A DNA stretch of 64,000 nt from Clostridiales bacterium (GCA_017617525.1 JAFZWA010000029.1:1-64000), one strand, 5' to 3'. Counted from the first letter of the stretch, positions 1 through 7,977 are shown. Program-made: numbers and translations. Notes: generated by a model not told the origin, from the letters alone.

Positions 1-582
1 CAGTATGCGCAGATCCCGACGCAACCGTACGCACAGCAGCCGGTCCAGCCCGCTTACCAGCAGCCGTATCAGGCTCAGCCGATGCCGGTTCCGCCACCGC
101 CGAGCCCGAGTTATTATGTGAATCCGCCGGAGAAGAGAAGCAGGTTCAACATCAAAGATCCGGGATCGATACTGATCATTCTGGCGAGTATTCTTTTGGC
201 GATCTCATGCTTCATTCCTTTTGCGCAGGCCAAGTTTCTGACCGCAAAGAAAACTTCCGCATTGATGGATGTCCAAGACGGTCCGATCATCTTAGGTGGC
301 ATCATACTGCTCCTCGTGTTCCTTTTTACGAACCTGAAGATCGGTGTATATATCACCTCAGCTCTTGTATGTTTTTATTCGTTTGGCGAAATCGTGGTTA
401 CGGAAATAGATATGCGCGACGATCTGAGCAAGATGTTAGTGACCAGACAGTCCGGATATTATCTGATGATCATCGCGACAGTGATCCTGATCATAGGCAA
501 CATTGTCCTTCTCGTGAACCACATCCGATCCAATGAGAAACGCGCGATCGCGAAAAGAGCGCAGATGTATCAGCAACGATAA
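1..582 (+). CDS. Partial membrane protein with Pro/Gln-rich N-terminus
   Basis: The reading frame is open from base 1, so the true start lies outside the window; 193 residues are visible. The first ~45 residues are rich in Pro, Gln, Tyr and Ala (repeated QQP/QPY-type units), a disordered cytoplasmic tail of the kind often placed behind an N-terminal zinc ribbon, which is not visible here. Four hydrophobic segments follow, and the protein ends in a short basic tail. An apparent internal ATG at 82 is in the same frame and is unlikely to be the start, because the low-complexity tract continues upstream of it. It is followed by a strong terminator. Function unknown. Confidence 0.75.
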   Translation, partial: QYAQIPTQPYAQQPVQPAYQQPYQAQPMPVPPPPSPSYYVNPPEKRSRFNIKDPGSILIILASILLAISCFIPFAQAKFLTAKKTSALMDVQDGPIILGGIILLLVFLFTNLKIGVYITSALVCFYSFGEIVVTEIDMRDDLSKMLVTRQSGYYLMIIATVILIIGNIVLLVNHIRSNEKRAIAKRAQMYQQR

Positions 583-595
583 GGTATTGCATCTC

Positions 596-604
596 GAAAA
601 GCAC
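596..604 (-). repeat. First copy of the dispersed 9-mer GTGCTTTTC (21 copies in window)
   Basis: GTGCTTTTC or its complement GAAAAGCAC starts at 596, 8588, 8654, 8871, 20872, 21721, 26952, 30316, 32694, 35076, 39445, 41641, 44848, 46304, 47988, 49294, 49821, 54693, 57758, 62201 and 62453. The base before GTG is a purine in 19 of 21. About 0.5 copies would be expected by chance in 64 kb on both strands. Nine copies are intergenic, usually 6-40 nt after a stop codon and just before a terminator. This copy lies 14 nt after a stop and 2 nt before a terminator stem. Counts were made by eye, so a few more copies may exist. Confidence 0.8.
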
Positions 605-605
605 T

Positions 606-635
606 TGTGCCCGATCCCATCGGGCACATTTTTTT
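606..635 (+). terminator. Rho-independent terminator
   Basis: A perfect 10-bp stem (TGTGCCCGAT/ATCGGGCACA, loop CCC) is followed by seven T. It closes the transcript of the partial membrane protein gene. Confidence 0.9.
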
Positions 636-658
636 GTGATCGAGCCGCACGTACCCGT

Positions 659-687
659 TTGTCCGATTCAATCACTAATGTTAGAAT
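659..687 (+). promoter_or_regulatory. Probable promoter of the AIM24 gene
   Basis: TTGTCC (659-664) and TAGAAT (682-687) are separated by 17 bp, and lie just after the upstream terminator and 33 bp before the next start codon. Consensus match only. Confidence 0.5.
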
Positions 688-720
688 GAATCATATCATT
701 GATAAAGTGAGGAGAGATTT

Positions 721-1395
721 ATGCAATACGAAATTAAAGGCGATCAGTTACCGGTAGTTGTATGCACCCTGAATCCCGGCGAGTCCATGATCACAGAGCG
801 TGGCGCAATGAGCTGGATGACATCGAATATGAGAATGGAGACCCAGGCGGGCAGCGTCGGCAAGGCAATTGGCCGTATGTTCTCCGGTGAGTCCCTGTTC
901 CAGAACAAATACACAGCAGAAGGCTCTGTAGGCCTTATCGCTTTCGCAAGCAGCTTCCCGGGCGAGATCCGCGCGATCCAGATCGCTCCGGGTCAGAGCA
1001 TCGTAGCTCAGAAGAGTGCTTTCCTGGCAGCTGAACCGGGCGTTGAGCTCAGCACTTTCTTCAGAAAGAAGCTCGGTGCCGGCCTCTTCGGCGGTGAAGG
1101 TTTCATCATGCAGAAGCTGTCCGGTAGCGGTACGGCATTTGTAGAGATCGACGGTTCCGTTGTTGAGTATCAGCTCCAGCCGGGCCAGACAATGCTCCTG
1201 GATACAGGTTATCTCGCCATGATGGATGAGACCGTTCAGATGGATATTGAGATGGTTCACGGTGTAAAGAACGTTGTTCTCGGTGGTGAAGGCCTCTTCA
1301 ATACAAAGGTCACAGGCCCCGGCCGTGTATGGATCCAGACCATGCCGATCAGCAAGGTTGCCCAGATCATCGGTACCGCGGGAATCGCTCGCTGA
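721..1395 (+). CDS. AIM24 family protein
   Basis: A 224-residue protein with the AIM24/TIGR00266 pattern: an N-terminal MQYEIKG strand, a tract of short beta segments rich in Gly, and ERGAMSWMT near residue 30. The family folds as a tryptophan-RNA-attenuator-like beta barrel. In bacteria its role is unknown; the yeast member is needed for mitochondrial inner-membrane architecture. There is no signal peptide or membrane segment, so it is probably cytosolic. The ATG at 721 follows AGGAGAG at a good distance. It is a single-gene transcript, with its own promoter and a terminator at 1457. Confidence 0.85.
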   Translation: MQYEIKGDQLPVVVCTLNPGESMITERGAMSWMTSNMRMETQAGSVGKAIGRMFSGESLFQNKYTAEGSVGLIAFASSFPGEIRAIQIAPGQSIVAQKSAFLAAEPGVELSTFFRKKLGAGLFGGEGFIMQKLSGSGTAFVEIDGSVVEYQLQPGQTMLLDTGYLAMMDETVQMDIEMVHGVKNVVLGGEGLFNTKVTGPGRVWIQTMPISKVAQIIGTAGIAR

Positions 1396-1456
1396 TCTCG
1401 TGATGTGACGGTCTGAAACCGATCTAGTCAAAGTACTGACAAATTCTAGATAATAA

Positions 1457-1488
1457 GGACTGTTTCGAATAAGAAACAGTCCTTTTTT
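1457..1488 (+). terminator. Rho-independent terminator
   Basis: GGACTGTTTC pairs with GAAACAGTCC across a 6-nt loop and is followed by six T. It separates the AIM24 gene from the agr locus. Confidence 0.9.
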
Positions 1489-1568
1489 CGTGTTGCTTTT
1501 ATAAAGTAAATAGGTCAAAATAATATTTGGGGTTTTACTAAAATCGTGTGTGTAGAGGGTTATTATCA

Positions 1569-2291
1569 ATGAGTGTCAAAGTAGCCATTTGCGATGATGA
1601 CATTAATATCCAGTTCATCGTCGAAGGGTTTGTTGAAAAGTTGCTGGAGCTTCACGGGCTGAAGGCCGAGATCGAGTGTTTCGACTGCGGTGACGCCCTT
1701 TGTGAAGAGTACGAGGTCGGAAGATTCGACCTGATCTTTCTCGATATCGAATACAAAGGAAGAAACGGCGTAGAAGTCGCCAAGTTTATCCGTGAGACGA
1801 TGGACGATGAGTTTGTCCAGATCGCCTTTATTTCGGGTGTCTCCGGATACGCGATGGAGCTTTTCGATTATCGTCCTATCAACTTTCTGACAAAGCCGAT
1901 CACCGAAACGGACGCAAGAAGAGTCATCGACAAATTCGTCCGTCTGTATTCTCAGAAGAACGAGTACTTTTCATACAAAAAAGGAACCGCGGAAAACCGT
2001 TATAACCTTTCGGATATCATCTATTTTTCCAGCTCCGCGAGAAAGATCACGATCCACGGAAAAAGCGGCGAGGAGGAGTTTTACAGCCCGCTCGACGATG
2101 TCTATTCCAAGGTTTCAGACAAGCAGTTCCTGTATGTCCATAAATCATATATCGTCAATTACCGTTATATCCAGAAACTCACCTATGAGCAGGTCGTATT
2201 GTTCGACGGAACCGTCATTCCGATCAGCCAGTCGAGAAGACCTCTGATCCGTAAGCAATTCATGGAGATCAAGGAGAGGGAAGAAGTATGA
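1569..2291 (+). CDS. agrA: AgrA-type LytTR response regulator
   Basis: A 240-residue response regulator. The N-terminal receiver has the acidic pocket CDDD at 8-11, the phospho-acceptor Asp59 (IFLDIEY) and Lys109 (LTKPI). A C-terminal LytTR DNA-binding domain covers roughly residues 130-235 (VHKSYIVN, PISQSRR). The start at 1569 is preferred over an upstream in-frame GTG because AGAGGG lies 9 nt before it. It overlaps agrC by four bases (ATGA), so the pair is translationally coupled. The order agrA-agrC upstream of agrD-agrB is the reverse of the staphylococcal order. It is expected to switch on the agrD promoter and perhaps the bacteriocin genes downstream, but no LytTR direct repeats could be assigned with confidence. 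Confidence 0.9.
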   Translation: MSVKVAICDDDINIQFIVEGFVEKLLELHGLKAEIECFDCGDALCEEYEVGRFDLIFLDIEYKGRNGVEVAKFIRETMDDEFVQIAFISGVSGYAMELFDYRPINFLTKPITETDARRVIDKFVRLYSQKNEYFSYKKGTAENRYNLSDIIYFSSSARKITIHGKSGEEEFYSPLDDVYSKVSDKQFLYVHKSYIVNYRYIQKLTYEQVVLFDGTVIPISQSRRPLIRKQFMEIKEREEV

Positions 2292-3568
2292 ATGACTTAT
2301 TGCAGTTCCTTTCACGCGTAGCGGTTAACTTCTTTGATATCTACATCTGCGTGCGCTTTTTCAAGATGGTACTTGGAGAGCGGGGATGCAAGAAAACACT
2401 TCTTCGTATTACGATCCTTCAGGCTTTGGCCGTAAGACTTATCCTTTCTTTCTATGATCCGTATGTTTGGGTCAATTTTGCGCTGAGTATCCTTTTGATC
2501 CTGCTGCTGACCATAAGCTTTCATGCGCCGCTCAAAAAGAAGATCCTCGCGGCATTTGCGGTCAATCTGATGATCGCTTTGTCCGAGACCGTGATCGCTA
2601 TTCTGATCGGACTTGAGAACTTAAGCTTCTTGCAGAAAGCCTCCAATGACGACAATATCCCGCTGTTTTTGAGTCTTCTCCTGTTCTGGGCGATCATGAC
2701 GCTGACGCAGTGGGTGATTACGAGAAAGAAGCGAAAGGACAAGATCGCATGGAAAGTCGTAATTCTCGAGGTCCTTGTCACGTTTGTCGTTGTCTTTGAA
2801 CTTGTTGCTGTATGTCTTCGAAGAGAGCAGATCTCCGATATCGAGCCGGCCATCCTTTTCGCCGCGGAATGCACCGTATACCTGATGATCTTCTTAAAAG
2901 ACACGATGGAAGCTCTTTATTCCTCTAGACAAGAGGGAAATCTCATCAAGCAGGAGAAGGAATTCTATATGCGTGAGGCGGCGATCATCGAGAAGAAGCA
3001 CGGCCTTGAGCAGCAGTTCCGCCACGATATGAAGAACCGCATCCAGGTCCTCCGCAATATCGCGGAAACGAATAATATCGAGGAACTTAACAAGTATCTT
3101 TCGGAACTTGAGACCAGGCAGAAAAAGAACGTCGTTTTTTCCGATACCGGTAACCTCATCATCGACAGTATCATCAACAGTAAGCTTCAGGACGCAGCGG
3201 ACAAGGGCATCGAGGTTTCGGTCCGAACACAGCTGCCGAATGATCTTGAGGCGAATTCAGACGATATGGTCGTTATCCTCGGAAATCTTCTGGATAACGC
3301 GATCGAAGCGTGTGAGCATGTTGAGGAAAACAAATACGTGCACTTTGTCATGAAGTATGAGATGGACTGTATCTTCATTACGATCCACAACAGTTTCGAC
3401 GGGATCGTAAAGCGCTACGACAACGGTTTCATGACCAGGAAAGAGAACCGCGAACACCACGGGATCGGGCTTCGCAGCGTAAAGAAGACGGTCGACGAAT
3501 ACGACGGAAATATAGACTTTACATGCGAAGATAAGGACTTCGGAGTGAAGGTCCTTTTGTACGTCTGA
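2288..3568 (+). CDS. agrC: AgrC-type sensor histidine kinase
   Basis: A 426-residue protein. About six hydrophobic segments occupy residues 1-205, followed by a helical linker and the H-box FRHDMKNRIQ with His246, typical of HPK10 peptide-sensing kinases. The ATPase domain follows, with the N-box LLDNAIEACEH and G-box HGIGLRSVKK. By family it is the membrane receptor for the cyclic peptide made from agrD by agrB. It is coupled to agrA by a 4-base overlap and ends just before a strong terminator, so sensor and regulator form one transcript separate from agrDB and the bacteriocin genes. Confidence 0.9.
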   Translation: MNDLLQFLSRVAVNFFDIYICVRFFKMVLGERGCKKTLLRITILQALAVRLILSFYDPYVWVNFALSILLILLLTISFHAPLKKKILAAFAVNLMIALSETVIAILIGLENLSFLQKASNDDNIPLFLSLLLFWAIMTLTQWVITRKKRKDKIAWKVVILEVLVTFVVVFELVAVCLRREQISDIEPAILFAAECTVYLMIFLKDTMEALYSSRQEGNLIKQEKEFYMREAAIIEKKHGLEQQFRHDMKNRIQVLRNIAETNNIEELNKYLSELETRQKKNVVFSDTGNLIIDSIINSKLQDAADKGIEVSVRTQLPNDLEANSDDMVVILGNLLDNAIEACEHVEENKYVHFVMKYEMDCIFITIHNSFDGIVKRYDNGFMTRKENREHHGIGLRSVKKTVDEYDGNIDFTCEDKDFGVKVLLYV

Positions 3569-3610
3569 AAAACAAAAACGTAAATTTTTACATAAATACT
3601 TGGTTTTTTT

Positions 3611-3636
3611 GCACCCGTCCAAACGGGTGCTTTTTT
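3611..3636 (+). terminator. Rho-independent terminator after agrC
   Basis: GCACCCG pairs with CGGGTGC (loop TCCAAA) followed by six T. The 65 bp after it must hold the promoter for agrDB and the bacteriocin genes. Confidence 0.92.
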
Positions 3637-3701
3637 AGTGTTTAAATTATAACTGTGAACCGCATCGCGATTAGGCGAACAACTTAAAGGAGGGTTATTT
3701 A

Positions 3702-3845
3702 ATGATGAAAAACGTTATGGCCGGCATTTTGGCAAAAGCGGCAATGAAAACAGCAGAGAAAAACGCGAACAGCACATGTCACCTGTATTTTTATCAACCG
3801 AAGGAGCCAAAGTCGTTAGATAAACTCAAAAAGTACAAGAAGTGA
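3702..3845 (+). CDS. agrD: AgrD-type cyclic peptide precursor
   Basis: A 47-residue peptide. The start follows AAAGGAGGG. An amphipathic N-terminal leader (MMKNVMAGILAKAAMK) precedes the segment AEKNANSTCHLYF and an acidic or Pro tail (YQPKEPKSLDKL). This is the AgrD plan: leader, a macrocycle of a Cys plus four residues, then a charged recognition tail (compare EPEVP in Staphylococcus). The predicted signal is a thiolactone closed between Cys26 and Phe30, with an exocyclic tail of unknown length such as NST. Its last codons overlap agrB (GTGA). It is short and easily missed by gene callers. The assignment is strong because agrB is immediately adjacent; the exact processing sites are inferred. 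Confidence 0.9.
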   Translation: MMKNVMAGILAKAAMKTAEKNANSTCHLYFYQPKEPKSLDKLKKYKK

Positions 3846-4432
3846 CAACAAGCATGAAGAGGATCTCTGAGAAGCTCACATGGTGGCTTCAGCGAAACGG
3901 GACGATCAGTGCGGAAGACGAAGAACTCTACACATACGGGATCTGTCAGCTTCTGGTGGATCTTATAGATACTCTTTCGATCCTGGTCCTTGCCCTCGTT
4001 TTCGGTGAAATAGCCGGGGCAATCGCTTTCTTAGGCAGCTTTTGTGCAATGCGCCGTTACTGCGGCGGATTCCACGCCAACACCCCTTGTCGCTGCTACC
4101 TGACTACGATCGGGACTGCGTGCCTTGCGCTATGGCTCCTCCATATTGTAGAACTCCCCATCACCATGATGCTCGGAGTTGTGATCCTTTGCGGGTTGTT
4201 TGTCGGGAAGATGGCACCCGTTCAAGCACCCAATAAGGATCTCGACGAGAACGAGTGTGTGGTGTACAGACGGCGGGCCGTCGTCATGTGGGCTTTGACG
4301 GGATGCCTTATGGTTATGTTCCTGTTCTTTCATCTTTCGGGACCTGCCTTAGGCATCGTGCTCTCGAACGTGCTTTGTGTCACGACTATGGGAGCCGGGA
4401 TGATCCGGCTCAGAAAGGAAGATTCTGTATGA
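3842..4432 (+). CDS. agrB: AgrB-type accessory gene regulator peptidase
   Basis: A 196-residue polytopic membrane cysteine endopeptidase that cuts the AgrD C-terminal tail and forms the thiolactone. The signature RYCGGFHANTPCRCY contains His78 and Cys85, spaced by seven residues as in the catalytic pair of S. aureus AgrB (His77/Cys84). About five hydrophobic segments follow. The GTG at 3842 overlaps the agrD stop, which suggests coupling; an ATG at 3854 is an alternative. Its own stop codon overlaps the start of the first bacteriocin gene (ATGA), which physically ties the signal-maker to the bacteriocin genes. Confidence 0.93.
   Translation: MTTSMKRISEKLTWWLQRNGTISAEDEELYTYGICQLLVDLIDTLSILVLALVFGEIAGAIAFLGSFCAMRRYCGGFHANTPCRCYLTTIGTACLALWLLHIVELPITMMLGVVILCGLFVGKMAPVQAPNKDLDENECVVYRRRAVVMWALTGCLMVMFLFFHLSGPALGIVLSNVLCVTTMGAGMIRLRKEDSV
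4392..4411 (+). promoter_or_regulatory. Hairpin before bacteriocin gene 1 (inside agrB 3' end)
   Basis: GAGCCGG pairs with CCGGCTC over a 6-nt loop, directly before AGAAAGGA, which serves as the ribosome site of the next gene. The same hairpin recurs at 4778-4797. The segment 4388-4418 matches 4774-4804 at 26 of 31 positions. Confidence 0.6.
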
Positions 4433-4737
4433 AAAAGAGGATCGTTGCGTTGGCAACAACATTAACTGTACTGGCCTCTTGCGTCGCTCCTGTTTTGGCT
4501 ACCAGTTCAGTATTTTACTACAAAGATACTCCTGTTTATTGGGACTATGGGCGAACATTTTTGTACGTCAATGCTTATTCTTCGGTGCTATCTCGATATT
4601 ACACTCACAGTACGAGTATGAAGAAGAGCGATGGCGGAGTTGCGAGTTCCGGTAATAAGGCTCCTGGTGTCACCGCTAAAGTAGAAGCATATGTCGGTTT
4701 TAGTGACCCGCAATGCTATTGCAATGTTGGTGGCTGA
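4429..4737 (+). CDS. Lactococcin-972-like secreted bacteriocin 1
   Basis: A 102-residue precursor with a Sec-type signal (MKKRIVALATTLTVLAS..., likely cut after VLA at 24). The mature part has the lactococcin-972 plan: YYKDTP, WDYGRT near the start, a Y-x-H element, SSGNKAP, and a Tyr/Cys-rich end (QCYCNVGG). Lactococcin 972 itself blocks septum formation by binding lipid II. The start codon overlaps the agrB stop. Two features are odd. The mature peptide carries Cys residues, which lactococcin 972 lacks. The signal also contains LASC, a possible lipobox, where the sister peptide has LASF, so lipidation is a formal alternative. Family placement rests on motifs plus the two genes downstream. 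Confidence 0.75.
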   Translation: MKKRIVALATTLTVLASCVAPVLATSSVFYYKDTPVYWDYGRTFLYVNAYSSVLSRYYTHSTSMKKSDGGVASSGNKAPGVTAKVEAYVGFSDPQCYCNVGG

Positions 4738-4777
4738 CCGCACGTTCTTCTGATCATTCAATCTTCCATCACAATGG

Positions 4778-4797
4778 GAGTCGGAAAAAACCGGCTC
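4778..4797 (+). promoter_or_regulatory. Hairpin before bacteriocin gene 2 (copy of agrB-tail element)
   Basis: GAGTCGG pairs with CCGGCTC (one G-U pair) over AAAAAA. It is a non-coding copy of the element at 4392-4411, and again sits immediately before AGAAAGG. The one change inside the stem keeps pairing, while the loop and its flanks have diverged. Confidence 0.6.
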
Positions 4798-4813
4798 AGA
4801 AAGGTTGGATAAA

Positions 4814-5095
4814 ATGAAGAAAAAAGTATTGGCAATGGTAGCTACAGTAGCTACACTGGCATCATTCTCACTCACAGCAATGGCAAAGACCGTATATTAT
4901 AACGGTGATGCAGTTTCCTGGAATTATGGCCGTACCTGGGTGATCTGGAGTTTCTCTGAAGTTCAGACATCTATTTACGAGCACACAGCTACTGCAAACT
5001 CTGTTTCTTCCGGTTGGAAGGCTCCGTGCATCAAAGCATACGCTTCTGACTGCATCGGTAATGCTACAGCTTATTGCTACTGGAATTGCCGCTAA
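4814..5095 (+). CDS. Lactococcin-972-like secreted bacteriocin 2
   Basis: A 93-residue precursor. The signal MKKKVLAMVATVATLAS...TAMA is followed by a mature peptide of about 69 residues starting KTVYYNGD. It shares with its neighbour YY-x-x-D, W-x-YGRT, a Y-x-H element, SSG-x-KAP and a C-terminal YC-containing end (YCYWNCR). Four Cys in the C-terminal part (KAPC, SDC, YCYWNC) would allow disulphides, which are absent from lactococcin 972. The ATG at 4814 is chosen over a TTG at 4805 because AGAAAGG lies at a proper distance. It is probably a tandem duplicate of the preceding gene, since a copy of the agrB 3' end precedes it. Confidence 0.78.
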   Translation: MKKKVLAMVATVATLASFSLTAMAKTVYYNGDAVSWNYGRTWVIWSFSEVQTSIYEHTATANSVSSGWKAPCIKAYASDCIGNATAYCYWNCR

Positions 5096-5112
5096 AAAGC
5101 AGGTCAAGATAA

Positions 5113-7332
5113 ATGAGTAGGACGTTTTTTAAAAGTTTCGTCTCTCGTTTACTTGGGTATGTCATCATCGCCATGCAGGGTGTTTTACTCGCCCTGCTGG
5201 CGTTTGACATGCTGAATACGGAGTATCGGGAGACATGGAAAAAGTATGGCCTTGACAAACCTTCGGTCACGATATACCTGAACAATCTGTCAGAAGAACA
5301 AGATTACGAGGTGAAGAATTGCTTCTCCGAAGCAGCATATAACGGGCATGCTTTTATTATCAAAAAAGAAGTTATCCACGGGCAACAGGGAGGTTTCTCC
5401 GGATTGAAATTCGGTGTTTTCGGTGATTGCGAAAACAATGACGTTTCCTTTAAGTATCGTGGAGTTGAAATCATTGGAAAAGATTCTATTCGAAAGCTGC
5501 TCCAGTCTGACGATCCGGAGGCTACTCTCGGTATCGACAAAGGCAGTGCGTATTCAATAGAAGATATTCCGACGATCCGTTTCGGAGATCGTATTGCCAT
5601 AAAAAAGCTGGATTCGCTTACGGATGAAAGCGGCAGTATGGCCGGTGAATATACGATCATTGCTGAAGATAAGGAAGTCTTATCACATATCGTTACAAGG
5701 TGTGCCGAGATCAGCAATGTCACGCCTGATGAGATTACAAAAGCCACAAGAGGCAGCGTTACCGACGGATCTTTCCGCACAACAGCGATCATAACTTTAA
5801 TAGCAGTTATGTTTCTTGTTCTGACTGTATTTGGCATCATTATCACACTTCGAGGAATTGATAAACTCGGAAAAATGATCATGATGGGATGGTCCAGATC
5901 AAGTTTTGCACTGGGTATGTTCTCGGATAACATCTGGGCCGCCATATTCACGGTTCCTTTGGTTGGAGTATCCGGTGCTCTCCTGTCATCTTCTTCGATG
6001 AGATCCGAATTATTCCAGTATTTTATGGTCTTCGGGTTCTTTAATCTTGTGTTGACTATTCTGGCAACGGGAATATCCCTTTTGATCGTTTATTCCATAA
6101 GTCCGACAGGGGCGATCAAAAAGCGCTATCCGACAAAAGTTCTCTATGGGCTTGGCGTAGCCGGATATATCGGTGTATGTATTGCCGTGGTCCTTCTCGG
6201 ACTGCAGATCGATAGTCCGATCAATATATTGAAAAACAACAAAAAACTCATGAACAGTTGGGAAGAGGTCTCTGACTATCTGGTCTTAAGTGAAATGAAG
6301 ATCGGCGAAGACGGAAGTTCTTTTGCCGGCGAATCTATTGCTCTTGATCAGGATCTTTACGATTGGTATAAGAGTGTCTATAAAGATGAAGATGTATTCC
6401 TTGTAAATACATCTTTGTATGACGATGAGCTTATCGATACATGGAGAGAATATCAGGTATATGAGCATCTTCCTTCTGAAGGGTTATGGATGTTCTCGTA
6501 TTCGGAAAACTACTTGAAACTTCAAGGGGTACCCGTAGATGAAGATGTCCTCGAAAGAGCTGATAAAGGAACACGCATTTATCTGATTCCGAGTTCCTGG
6601 AGCGAAGAAAAGAAGGCGAGTGTCAAAGAGTGGATTCCGGAGTATTGCTTAAGAGGTATTCGTGAAGGTGATATCGATACGATCTTCAATCATGAGCAAC
6701 AGATCGAATTCGTTGAATATGATGTGGGAAAAGAGTTCTTTACCTGGGCGGATTCTCCCGATAAGGAGAAGTATTGTCAGGATCCGGTCATTTTGATCTG
6801 TACACCGGAAAATATGACATACTTTATCGATGAAAGCCTGAAAGCAACGGGTATCGACGGATACATCAAGATGTTGCCGCGTGTTGAAGAAAAAGGTTTC
6901 TTATCCGATTCGTATCTGCAGAAATATAATCTGCAGGATAATCGGCCGACATTCCTTCGAGTGGAAAAATACATGGACGGAATTCAGCAGGATCTCAAGA
7001 ATACCATGGCAATGTATATTATCGCTTTTGTAATAGTTTCCGTGATCGTGATTTCTTTGATGCTGTGCCTCGCCAGTATTTTCGGGTTGTCGAACAGAAA
7101 CCGTCTGAATGTTAAGAAGTTCTTGGGATATGATTTCTATCGGATGTACGGATCTCCGATAACATCGTTGGCATTTGTATCTTTTATCGAGATCGCGATC
7201 ATGGTATTCAAAGGTGCTCGATATGGTCTGATCATGCTTATTCTGCTGGCAGTGGTCGAATTTCTTATCTTCAAAAAGTTCATGACCGGACAGGAACTGT
7301 CGCACGTTATCAGTGATTTTAAGGAGGAATGA
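5113..7332 (+). CDS. Bacteriocin-associated integral membrane (putative immunity) protein
   Basis: A 739-residue protein. One membrane helix lies near residues 14-32, then a ~190-residue extracellular domain, four helices at about 225-365, a second large extracellular domain (about 370-630), and three C-terminal helices. This FtsX-like arrangement and length match the 7-TM protein (TIGR01654) that accompanies lactococcin-972-type bacteriocins and is thought to give immunity together with an ABC ATPase. The gene follows bacteriocin 2 after 17 nt and precedes the ATPase by 3 nt, so it is cotranscribed. Family assignment rests on architecture and context, not on an alignment. Confidence 0.75.
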   Translation: MSRTFFKSFVSRLLGYVIIAMQGVLLALLAFDMLNTEYRETWKKYGLDKPSVTIYLNNLSEEQDYEVKNCFSEAAYNGHAFIIKKEVIHGQQGGFSGLKFGVFGDCENNDVSFKYRGVEIIGKDSIRKLLQSDDPEATLGIDKGSAYSIEDIPTIRFGDRIAIKKLDSLTDESGSMAGEYTIIAEDKEVLSHIVTRCAEISNVTPDEITKATRGSVTDGSFRTTAIITLIAVMFLVLTVFGIIITLRGIDKLGKMIMMGWSRSSFALGMFSDNIWAAIFTVPLVGVSGALLSSSSMRSELFQYFMVFGFFNLVLTILATGISLLIVYSISPTGAIKKRYPTKVLYGLGVAGYIGVCIAVVLLGLQIDSPINILKNNKKLMNSWEEVSDYLVLSEMKIGEDGSSFAGESIALDQDLYDWYKSVYKDEDVFLVNTSLYDDELIDTWREYQVYEHLPSEGLWMFSYSENYLKLQGVPVDEDVLERADKGTRIYLIPSSWSEEKKASVKEWIPEYCLRGIREGDIDTIFNHEQQIEFVEYDVGKEFFTWADSPDKEKYCQDPVILICTPENMTYFIDESLKATGIDGYIKMLPRVEEKGFLSDSYLQKYNLQDNRPTFLRVEKYMDGIQQDLKNTMAMYIIAFVIVSVIVISLMLCLASIFGLSNRNRLNVKKFLGYDFYRMYGSPITSLAFVSFIEIAIMVFKGARYGLIMLILLAVVEFLIFKKFMTGQELSHVISDFKEE

Positions 7333-7335
7333 CCC

Positions 7336-7977
7336 ATGAATGCAGTTGAGATCAAGGGTTTGAATAAAAGCTTTGGCAAAAGAACTATTATCAAGGATTT
7401 CGATCTTTCGGTCAGGGAAGGCGAGTTCATTGCGCTGATGGGACCAAGTGGTTGCGGTAAATCTACGCTTCTGAACATGATCGGTCTTCTTGAACCCTGT
7501 GACTCGGGAACGATCCTCCTTCACGGGAAGAAGAACCCGAAAGTGGAGAGCAGTAAGGCAACGCAGTTTAGAAGAAACAGCATCAACTACCTGTTTCAGT
7601 CCTACGCGCTGATCAACGACGCGACCGTAATGGACAACCTTCTGTGCGGCATGTATTTCATGGACGCATCCGATAAAGAAAAGAAAAAGAGAGCCTCCTC
7701 TGTCCTCAAAAAAGTCGGCCTACTCGAGCTCAAAAACGAGAAGGTCAACACACTATCCGGCGGAGAGATGCAGCGCGTGGCGATCGCGCGCTGCATCTTG
7801 AAGCCCGGGGACATCATCCTGGCTGATGAGCCGACGGGCGCGCTCGACGTAAAGACGGCCGAGTCAGTATTCCGTCTCCTGCTTTCTCTCCGAGACGAGT
7901 ACAACAAGACCATCATCATGGTCACGCACAGCCCCGAGCTTGCCAAGCGCGCGGACAGGATAGTCGCTTTAAACTAA
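7336..7977 (+). CDS. Lactococcin-972-group ABC transporter ATPase
   Basis: A 213-residue ATPase with Walker A GPSGCGKST (about 36-44), signature LSGGEMQRVAIARC, Walker B IILADEPTGALD and the switch His in VTHS. The length suits the bacteriocin-linked subgroup TIGR03608. It is the partner of the polytopic protein upstream, with which it would export or expel the peptide. It is preceded by AAGGAGGAATG at the end of that gene. It is the last gene of the agrDB-bacteriocin transcript. Confidence 0.85.
   Translation: MNAVEIKGLNKSFGKRTIIKDFDLSVREGEFIALMGPSGCGKSTLLNMIGLLEPCDSGTILLHGKKNPKVESSKATQFRRNSINYLFQSYALINDATVMDNLLCGMYFMDASDKEKKKRASSVLKKVGLLELKNEKVNTLSGGEMQRVAIARCILKPGDIILADEPTGALDVKTAESVFRLLLSLRDEYNKTIIMVTHSPELAKRADRIVALN

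Noticed and set aside
3568-3701. AgrA (LytTR) binding repeats before agrD
   Set aside because: No convincing pair of 9-bp direct repeats at ~12-bp spacing could be found by eye.
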